Positions 1 to 4,524 of a stretch of 11,459 bases of DNA are shown here, in pieces. Position 1 is the stretch's first letter. Each line of letters starts with the position of its first letter. Source of the DNA: Planococcaceae bacterium UBA3370 (GTDB lineage: Bacteria > Bacillota > Bacilli > Bacillales_A > Planococcaceae); assembly GCA_002360295.1 (NCBI GenBank), contig DEQI01000055.1:1-11459 (forward strand), in the 5' to 3' direction. The notes under the pieces were generated by a model. The model did no database searches. It worked only from the letters and a program-made list of their open reading frames with translations, and was not told the DNA's origin. The position numbers and the translations under genes were made by a program.

Positions 1-435
1 GTAACAGAAAAATGGACAACAGCAGCTGTAAAAACAGCTCTTGAAACAGCAGTAGCAGCAGCACAAACAGTAGCTGATAAAGCAGATGCAACACAAGCAG
101 AAGTAGATCAAGCAAAAACAGATTTAGATACAGCAATTGCAACATATGTAGATGCACAACAAGACGGTACGAAAGTAGCGGTTAATAAAACAGCATTAAC
201 AACAGCAATCGCTGGAGTAACATTTGTAGCGGTATCAACAGATGGTACTGATGTATTGGTAACAGAAAAATGGACAACAGCAGCTGTAAAAACAGCTCTT
301 GAAACAGCAGTAGCAGCAGCACAAACAGTAGCTGATAAAGCAGATGCAACACAAGCAGAAGTAGATCAAGCAAAAACAGATTTAGATACAGCAATTGCAA
401 CATATGTAGATGCACAACAAGACGGTACGAAAGTA
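1..435 (+). repeat. 258-bp in-frame tandem repeat (one full unit plus 177 bp of the next)
   Basis: Bases 1-177 and 259-435 are identical as far as I can read, separated by 81 bp (178-258), so the period is 258 bp or 86 codons. The second copy then diverges abruptly at 436, where GCG GTT is replaced by ATA ACT. The first base of the window coincides with the first base of the repeat, so more copies probably lie to the left. Identity at third codon positions points to recent duplication or homogenisation by recombination. Such arrays vary in copy number between strains and are often collapsed in assemblies. Confidence 0.9.
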
Positions 436-768
436 ATAACTTTTATAGTAGGTGAAGAATTCACTGCTGATTCTCTTATTCTTACATTCTCTGCAGCTGT
501 TACTGAAAAAACTGCAACAGCAATTGCTGATGTAGTAGGTGGTACAATTGCAGTAAGTAATGAAGGAAAAGAACTAGCTATAACTGTAACGAATAATAAA
601 GAACCTAATGAAGTTGAATTTGCTCTTACAATTGAAGGAAAGCCAGTTAATGTCACATTGACTTGGGATACAATTACATTAGCGTGGACATTAACTACAG
701 ATCCAGCTAATGTATTTATCAAATCAACTCCTCAAAAAAACGAAACGAAACGTTACTCTATAAACTAG
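1..768 (+). CDS. Repeat-containing cell-surface protein, C-terminal part (5' end outside window)
   Basis: The frame is open from base 1 to a TAG at 766-768, giving 255 residues of a protein that starts to the left of the window. Residues 1-59 and 87-145 are the same Ala/Thr/Lys/Asp-rich helical segment (it begins VTEKWTTAAVKTALE), joined by a linker containing NKTALTTAIAG. This resembles the FIVAR-like or albumin-binding-like helical repeats of Gram-positive surface proteins, a likeness by composition only. From residue 146 the character changes to beta-rich sequence with phrases such as FIVGEEFTADSLILTF and GKELAITVTNN, like an Ig-fold or S-layer-type domain. There is no LPXTG motif, SLH domain or membrane anchor at this C-terminus, and the last 15 residues (STPQKNETKRYSIN region) look unlike the rest. 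The end may therefore be a truncation created by rearrangement with the intron-bearing region downstream. An internal TTG at 256 is only a chance start inside the repeat. Confidence 0.75.
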   Translation, partial: VTEKWTTAAVKTALETAVAAAQTVADKADATQAEVDQAKTDLDTAIATYVDAQQDGTKVAVNKTALTTAIAGVTFVAVSTDGTDVLVTEKWTTAAVKTALETAVAAAQTVADKADATQAEVDQAKTDLDTAIATYVDAQQDGTKVITFIVGEEFTADSLILTFSAAVTEKTATAIADVVGGTIAVSNEGKELAITVTNNKEPNEVEFALTIEGKPVNVTLTWDTITLAWTLTTDPANVFIKSTPQKNETKRYSIN

Positions 769-944
769 TTTACTAGTGAAATGAGTGGATATATGCCTTG
801 TGATATATGACAATTAAGATTTTTCTATATATATTTTAAAAATCGCAAGGCAATTTTCTAACTGTTAGAGAGCAATCATAGGTGAAAATCCTGTGCATGA
901 GCAACAGTTCCTAAACGCTCAAGAGCCTAATCCTCCTGCGTCCA
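769..944 (+). other. Unassigned, non-coding stretch between surface gene and intron
   Basis: No frame stays open here. GCCTTGTGA (795-803) can pair with TCGCAAGGC (843-851), and inside it GATTTTT with AAAAATC, followed by a short T run; this could be a poor terminator of the upstream gene. A second fold pairs AACTGTT (860-866) with AACAGTT (903-909), enclosing the small hairpin AGGTGAAAATCCT. GGTGAAAATCC resembles the epsilon' hairpin of group II introns, so part of this stretch may be leftover intron-type RNA. By position the intron start at 945 makes the last bases of this stretch its 5' exon. Confidence 0.4.
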
Positions 945-1551
945 GTGCGTGACTATCATCACAAAGGGACGAAGTCAGGTGAAGTCGTAATTGGTGAGAG
1001 TCCAATGCGGGGTTCCATAAAAAATGGCTATGGCTAGGTAGACGAATCCATGTAAGCTGCGAATGATACGTATGAATGTGTAAAAGCTAAGCTAGGAGTT
1101 CATTCATATGCCGATTATTTTTAATAGTAATCAGGGTGTCTGTACAATTCGGAACTGTTAAACAGACAATACATTCGTAGGATAGTGGGAGCCTAAGGTC
1201 ATTAAAAAGAGGGAGCAATCTAACGGAACGTTTGAAGTCTCATACAAAGAGGCAGATAGAGCCTATGAGGTGTATGAGATGGCAGCGGGTTTGTAGTAGT
1301 GTCGATCGCTAGCCGTTTGGAGTTGCATGGTAACATGTGAGAAGGGTAAAACTAGCAGGAGCGAAGGAACCCAGTCAATGATTATTATACAACTCATTTG
1401 TATAGGTTTATTGTTTTGGTTGAATAATACCAATTAAATACAAACATATGATATTAATTTTAATAATCGTTGATGGCACGCCGTGTGCGGTGAAAGCTGC
1501 TTGCCCGGTGTAGGCTCGTTATAAAACGCGATGAGCGTATAAGGCGAGAAT
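945..1551 (+). mobile_element. ORF-less group II intron
   Basis: This is a self-splicing retroelement RNA without its maturase/reverse transcriptase gene. The 5' end fits the GUGYG consensus (GTGCG, 945-949), followed by a stem TGACT (950-954)/AGTCA and a hairpin with the epsilon'-type loop GGTGAGAGTCC near 993. A hairpin with stem TGTCTGT (1137-1143)/ACAGACA (1162-1168) has an 18-nt loop and is the best candidate for the stem carrying exon-binding site 1. A GTAGTAGT stretch near 1295 recalls the end of domain I in known bacterial introns. Domains V and VI (1478-1548) are clear. The 3' end is set at GAAT (1551), 9 nt after the likely branch-point A, fitting the AY consensus; it could be off by several bases. 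Domain IV would be the AT-rich part around 1380-1465, far too short for the usual protein of about 400-600 residues. Splicing or movement would need a maturase supplied in trans, or the element may be dead. No long ORF is rejoined across it, which is unexplained. Confidence 0.75.
1478..1548 (+). ncRNA. Group II intron domains V and VI (catalytic core and branch-point helix)
   Basis: Domain V is exactly 34 nt (1478-1511): ACGCCGTG pairs with CCCGGTGT with one mismatch, then a 2-nt bulge (TG, 1502-1503), then TGCGGT, a GAAA tetraloop (1492-1495) and GCTGCT. These are the standard dimensions and the GNRA loop of this domain. The catalytic triad reads CGC (positions 2-4) rather than the commoner AGC; CGC is known from some bacterial introns. 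After a 3-nt linker, domain VI pairs CTCG (1515-1518) with CGAG (1545-1548), with an inner hairpin ACGC/GCGT (1526-1529 and 1535-1538) and unpaired A residues at 1541-1542 suitable as branch point. Confidence 0.85.
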
Positions 1552-2163
1552 AGCGAACTAACTGTTAAGGATGTTCAGATAAGTGGGGGAAAATTTGATA
1601 CATTAACATTTGATTTAGTAACAAATGTAAAAAATCTTAATGTTACTAAAGTAGATTTTCTAAATGCTCTAAGATTCCAAATGCGAAATGTTGCTAGAAT
1701 TGGTGACGAATTAGTTGTATATAATAATAGCACTAAAGAAATCGTTGGTGTTTTAGCTAATGAAAAATGGACACCAGCTGGTGATAATCCTGAATATGAA
1801 TATTCTGATGAGGATTTAAAAGAAGCGAAAGACCTAACTTTAGAAGAAGTTAAGAAGTATGTTGACAAACGTTTCAAAGCAGAACATAGTGATAAGGCTG
1901 CTGTGAATGATGAAGATATTGATGTTTCAATTGATGAAAGCGGAAATCTAGTAGTAGTATTCCCGAATAACTTTGTATCTTATGGTGATGGTGATACAGA
2001 TTTAATGCCACCAACTGGTTATAACGTTACAGCGCATTTAAATTATGCTTACTTATTCAAAGATATTGATACACCAGTTGAGGGTAACTATAGTTTCAAA
2101 ATTAAATCTTATGATGCTAAAGGAGTAATTAACAAAGTTTTAGAAGCACTGGGTACGCCCTGA
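1552..2163 (+). CDS. C-terminal fragment of a surface/S-layer-type protein (3' exon of the intron)
   Basis: The frame is open from just after the predicted intron 3' end to TGA at 2161-2163, about 203 residues. The sequence starts SELTVKDVQISGGKF and is rich in acidic residues and beta-forming stretches (VNDEDIDVSIDESGNLVVVF), with an acidic helical part near the middle (EDLKEAKDLTLEEVKKYVDKRF). This style suits repeats of Gram-positive surface proteins, but I recognise no named domain and no anchor. The ATG at 1681 has no ribosome binding site and lies inside the open frame, so it is unlikely to be a true start; the N-terminal part is missing or upstream of the intron. The frame is the same as that of the repeat protein at 1-768, so the two may once have been one gene, but stops at 766, 808 and elsewhere separate them now. 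A terminator follows within 40 bp. Confidence 0.55.
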   Translation, partial: SELTVKDVQISGGKFDTLTFDLVTNVKNLNVTKVDFLNALRFQMRNVARIGDELVVYNNSTKEIVGVLANEKWTPAGDNPEYEYSDEDLKEAKDLTLEEVKKYVDKRFKAEHSDKAAVNDEDIDVSIDESGNLVVVFPNNFVSYGDGDTDLMPPTGYNVTAHLNYAYLFKDIDTPVEGNYSFKIKSYDAKGVINKVLEALGTP

Positions 2164-2200
2164 AAATAACGGCTGAAAATCCGTGAAAAATTAGAACACG

Positions 2201-2251
2201 TCTCTCTCAAAAATCGATGAAATACGCGATTTTTGGGGGAGATTTTCTTTT
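2201..2251 (+). terminator. Rho-independent terminator of the surface-protein fragment
   Basis: TCTCTCTCAAAAATCG (2201-2216) pairs along its whole 16 nt with CGATTTTTGGGGGAGA (2227-2242), using two G-U pairs, and is followed by TTTTCTTTT. It lies 37 bp after the stop codon at 2163. Confidence 0.85.
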
Positions 2252-2491
2252 GTGCTTACACTTCATTATTCTGATAATTTTGAAGGGTAAACGATGCCTA
2301 CTGCTAAAACTGAAAAATTTTTTTACGTTGTCAAGGAACAGGTGAGAGGGTGGATGCCCTATTCGAGTTTTAGGTGCATCTTTAATTGTTCGTATGTTAC
2401 GTTTTCTGTAAGCCCGTATTTAAACTACGCATATTTTCATACAGCACCTCTCGGTATTATTAATGTATTAATTCAAGGGAGGTGTTTTCTT
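2252..2491 (+). other. Stretch without convincing gene
   Basis: A frame is open from ATG 2294 (preceded by GAAGGG) into the 37-aa ORF downstream. The peptide it would add is rich in aromatic and Cys residues (RGWMPYSSFRCIFNCSY) and does not look like a natural domain, so I treat it as chance. I see no RNA gene or clear promoter here. Confidence 0.4.
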
Positions 2492-2605
2492 ATGCCAACG
2501 AATAAAGTGTCGATCGTTCCTGTTCATCTGGAACCAACGTCTGTCAAACAATCTACGCATCGCGCTCCACTAAAACCAATAGGGTGCATGTACAAGGTTT
2601 ATTAG
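2492..2605 (+). CDS. Small ORF, 37 aa, unknown function
   Basis: An ATG at 2492 follows a near-ideal ribosome binding site, GGGAGGTG (2477-2484), with 7 nt spacing. The peptide starts MPTNKVSIVPVHLEPTS and ends CMYKVY; it is mildly basic with one Cys and has no membrane segment or signal peptide. The same frame is open upstream to ATG 2294, but the RBS strongly favours 2492. I do not recognise the product. It could be a real microprotein, a leader peptide, or the intact 5' end of a gene whose remainder was lost, since nothing coding follows. No terminator follows until 2904. Confidence 0.4.
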   Translation: MPTNKVSIVPVHLEPTSVKQSTHRAPLKPIGCMYKVY

Positions 2606-2903
2606 GTGCTTGCGGAGAATATAGGTATCTATGCACAGATTAAGCAATATTCATATGAAAAAAGTATGGGTTTTGAAAGATGAAATACATTTGAAACCTG
2701 TTATCATCTGTAATTTGTTTCAATTCTAGTAGGTAAATTAATTAAAAGGATTGTAATTTAATCTAGCTCGGTATACTTTTTCTATAAAATAGAAAATGTA
2801 AACAACAACTGAGCCAGTGGACAACCTCTAATTAGTTGAGGATAACCAAAAGGCAGTACGAAGTTATTTGCAAAGAGTCTTAATTCAAGATTCGGATAAT
2901 AAC
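2606..2903 (+). other. Non-coding stretch, possible leader RNA upstream of terminator
   Basis: No credible gene is visible; ATG 2658 opens a short frame without RBS. From about 2790 the sequence is less AT-rich and can form small stems, for example CCTC and GAGG around 2826-2840, then runs straight into the strong hairpin at 2904. This layout (promoter-like sequence, about 120 nt of leader, terminator, gene) is that of a cis-acting attenuator, but I recognise no known riboswitch or T-box signature; in particular the T-box sequence is absent. Confidence 0.3.
2751..2777 (+). promoter_or_regulatory. Possible sigma-A promoter for the leader
   Basis: TTGTAA (2751-2756) and TATACT (2772-2777) resemble -35 and -10 boxes, but the spacer is only 15 bp, shorter than the preferred 17. 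A further TATAAAAT lies just downstream. The call rests on sequence likeness alone. Confidence 0.25.
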
Positions 2904-2964
2904 GCTGATTACAAAAGGATCTCAATAATGGGGTTCTTTTGTAATCAGCTTTTTTGTTTTTTGT
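2904..2964 (+). terminator. Strong terminator/attenuator hairpin ahead of the 140-aa gene
   Basis: The 20 nt at 2904-2923 (GCTGATTACAAAAGGATCTC) pair with 2930-2949 around a 6-nt loop, with three G-U pairs, followed directly by a T-rich tract (TTTTTTG and TTTTTTG). The next gene's RBS begins only about 22 nt later, so read-through into it is controlled by this hairpin unless a promoter sits in the T-tract. It may be a plain terminator for what lies to the left, or an attenuator. Confidence 0.8.
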
Positions 2965-2998
2965 AAGTGATATAAATTCAACTTTAAGGAGTGGGAAG

Positions 2999-3421
2999 AT
3001 TGGACAAGAATTTGAAAAAATAGACAGTATAATTGGATATGTTTATGGTGGAAAAAGTAGGCTAGATTTAATTCAGAGAGTTTACATTGAAAATAAGTTT
3101 ACTAAACGTCAAAAGGACGCATGTGAACTCTTCCTCTTTGAACCAAGTAAGCAAAATGCGATTCGAGCTATTGAAATAACACCAAAGGTATGGCTGTTTA
3201 TAAAAACGTATACAGATATTCACGATGAAATTGTAAAAACAATTGATAAAGTTTTAGCGAGTACAAAAAAGAAATCCTATCAAAAAGAACTATTAACCTA
3301 TCATAAAAGCTTGCTTGATTTACTAGTGGTACTTCAAAAGTTCTCTAGTAATAGTGGAATTGTTAAACAAATAAAAATTATTATGCTTGAAAGAAAGTTA
3401 AGTAAGAATATTGAAGAGTGA
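2999..3421 (+). CDS. Unrecognised cytoplasmic protein, about 140 aa
   Basis: The frame ends at TGA 3419-3421 and encodes a soluble, Lys-rich, mostly helical protein. It contains KIDSIIGYVYGGKSRLDL, a TKRQKDACELFLFEPSK stretch and a basic C-terminus ending KLSKNIEE, with no signal peptide or membrane span. The frame stays open upstream to ATG 2954, but that start lies inside the terminator's T-tract. A good RBS AAGGAG (2986-2991) sits 7 nt before ATT at 2999, which is in frame; ATT starts are very rare. The overlapping TTG at 3000 has nearly the same spacing but gives only MDKNLKK before a stop, so the gene may instead carry a one-base frameshift near its start, with the true N-terminus MDKNLKK. 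I recognise no family. Confidence 0.5.
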   Translation: MGQEFEKIDSIIGYVYGGKSRLDLIQRVYIENKFTKRQKDACELFLFEPSKQNAIRAIEITPKVWLFIKTYTDIHDEIVKTIDKVLASTKKKSYQKELLTYHKSLLDLLVVLQKFSSNSGIVKQIKIIMLERKLSKNIEE

Positions 3422-3531
3422 TATTCTTCACTACATGAGTTAATGAAATAAATGAATATTATTACTGGATATTCCTGAAAAATAACGACCTAAAATCTAA
3501 AGGAAAATAGAAAGGGTTTAGTAAGTCACAT

Positions 3532-3672
3532 ATGAATGTAGAACAGCGTATTTCACATGTTTTAACAAAGAAGCTAGGTTATTATGTACCTTCAAGTGGG
3601 ATTGGAAATGAAACATGGCTAATAAACAATGTAGTAGATAAGGATTTTTTAGAAGGAGTGAATGAGGTATGA
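3532..3672 (+). CDS. Small protein, 46 aa, unknown function
   Basis: ATG 3532 to TGA 3670-3672 encodes MNVEQRISHVLTKKLG... ending DKDFLEGVNEV. The start has only a weak AAAGGG about 15 nt upstream, so translation may be poor. The stop overlaps the ATG of the next small frame (ATGA, 3669-3672), and GAAGGAG inside this gene would be that frame's RBS. This is a typical translational coupling, so the two were probably an operon. I see no domain that I can name. Confidence 0.4.
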   Translation: MNVEQRISHVLTKKLGYYVPSSGIGNETWLINNVVDKDFLEGVNEV

Positions 3673-3897
3673 ATATTTTAGATGAGCAATATGTGAGAAT
3701 CACCTAAATGGAGAAACATTCTTTAGAGTTGTAAGTGATGATGGTGATTTAGAGGAGCGCATGGATGAAGATGAATTGAACAAAATGTATAATTCTGGAT
3801 GTTATATACAGCGGAATTATAGAAGACAAATTTCTAATTTAACCTAGAGCAAGTAAATACAATCATTGAGGCAATATCAAATATTTATGATCGTTAA
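3669..3897 (+). pseudogene. Frameshifted small gene, remnant of about 75 aa
   Basis: Starting at ATG 3669 (RBS GAAGGAG upstream, ATGA overlap with the previous gene), the frame gives MNILDEQYVRIT and stops at TAA 3705. The -1 frame then continues smoothly from 3707 as NGETFFRVVSDDGDLEERM... QRNYRRQIS and stops at TAG 3845. A third frame continues from about 3840 as NLEQVNTIIEAISNIYDR to TAA 3895-3897. The three pieces together read like one acidic soluble protein broken by two frameshifts. The parent family is not recognised. Sequencing error is an alternative explanation. Confidence 0.5.
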
Positions 3898-3903
3898 ATC
3901 CTA

Positions 3904-3981
3904 CAAGACTTTTACAAATACGTAATCCGATTAGATGGTGAGGGGAAAGATGTCAGAGTTGAAAATATCGCGTTGAAATAA
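3904..3981 (+). pseudogene. Short remnant of a coding sequence
   Basis: A frame entered after TAA 3895 reads QDFYKYVIRLDGEGKDVRV and continues NIALK to TAA 3979-3981. It has no start codon or RBS. The regular pattern looks like the tail of a lost gene, and it is followed by a terminator within 16 bp, which supports its once being the last gene of the small operon. The support is weak because of the short length. Confidence 0.25.
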
Positions 3982-3996
3982 GCAAAAAAGATAGAG

Positions 3997-4040
3997 AACT
4001 AGTAGGTAACCCACTAAAGGGTTGTCCTACTAGTTTTTTG
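3997..4040 (+). terminator. Rho-independent terminator
   Basis: AACTAGTAGGTAACCC (3997-4012) pairs with GGGTTGTCCTACTAGTT (4019-4035) around a 6-nt loop, with one bulge, followed by TTTTTTG. It closes the small-gene cluster. Confidence 0.85.
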
Positions 4041-4524
4041 TTGTAGGCAACCCGACACATTTCGCCTTATAACTCCTAACCTCCCCTTTTTGTCTACCAA
4101 TAGTAATAGTTCCTTTTGATTATATTAGAATACCAAAGGAATGAGTTATTGAAGTGTAATAAAGGGCTATGAATCAAAACAATGTGCGTTTGATTCGTTA
4201 ATAGTATCTATGTATATGTTACATAATTTGTATATTATATAGGTAAATATAATCACTTTTAGTCTTTTTCAACTGTCGTATTATGTAATATTTACATTTT
4301 TGAATGGTTCCAAAACCTCCTAAAATTAACCAAAACGTCTCATGGAGTTCATCTATTGGCGATGCTACTATGAAGTAAGGTATATGAATATATCAATATT
4401 CGATGCCATTACTAGTAGTAAAGGAGCGATGGTACAACATGATGGTAGAAAAGGTTTTTGATTTTGTACATGAGTAGTTGCTTCTTGATCAATCATTTTA
4501 ACAGTGAAAGGGGGATAGCCTTGA
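4041..4524 (+). other. AT-rich intergenic region upstream of the nuclease gene
   Basis: There is no convincing gene in these 484 bp. It should hold the promoter of the large nuclease gene, but I find no -35/-10 pair with good spacing; TTGTAT (4228) and TATAAT (4248) are only 14 bp apart. A 15-bp perfect palindrome with 6-bp arms, ATGTAATATTTACAT (4283-4297), could be an operator for a dimeric regulator. Confidence 0.5.
4283..4297. promoter_or_regulatory. Palindrome, possible operator
   Basis: ATGTAA and TTACAT are separated by TAT. It lies 230 bp before the nuclease start in AT-rich DNA, where such palindromes also arise by chance. No known regulator box is recognised with certainty. Confidence 0.25.

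Noticed and set aside
182..415. Leu-rich open frame on the minus strand
   Set aside because: It is the reverse shadow of the Ala/Thr-rich repeat array; no RBS, and the composition follows directly from the repeats.
870..910. Cobalamin-riboswitch-like GGTGAAAATCC near a CAACAGT stretch
   Set aside because: The rest of the B12-box core is absent and no suitable gene follows; the motif fits better with a group II intron-type hairpin.
2294..2491. Upstream extension of the 37-aa ORF from ATG 2294
   Set aside because: The added peptide has unnatural composition and a much better RBS lies at 2477-2484 for the internal ATG.
4228..4253. TTGTAT/TATAAT promoter for the nuclease gene
   Set aside because: The spacer is 14 bp, too short for a sigma-A promoter, in DNA where such boxes are frequent by chance.
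4429..4477. Possible leader peptides after AAGGAG (ATG 4429 or ATG 4439) upstream of the nuclease gene
   Set aside because: The spacing to the RBS is 2 nt or 12 nt or more and the peptides are only 10-12 residues; no attenuator hairpin follows.
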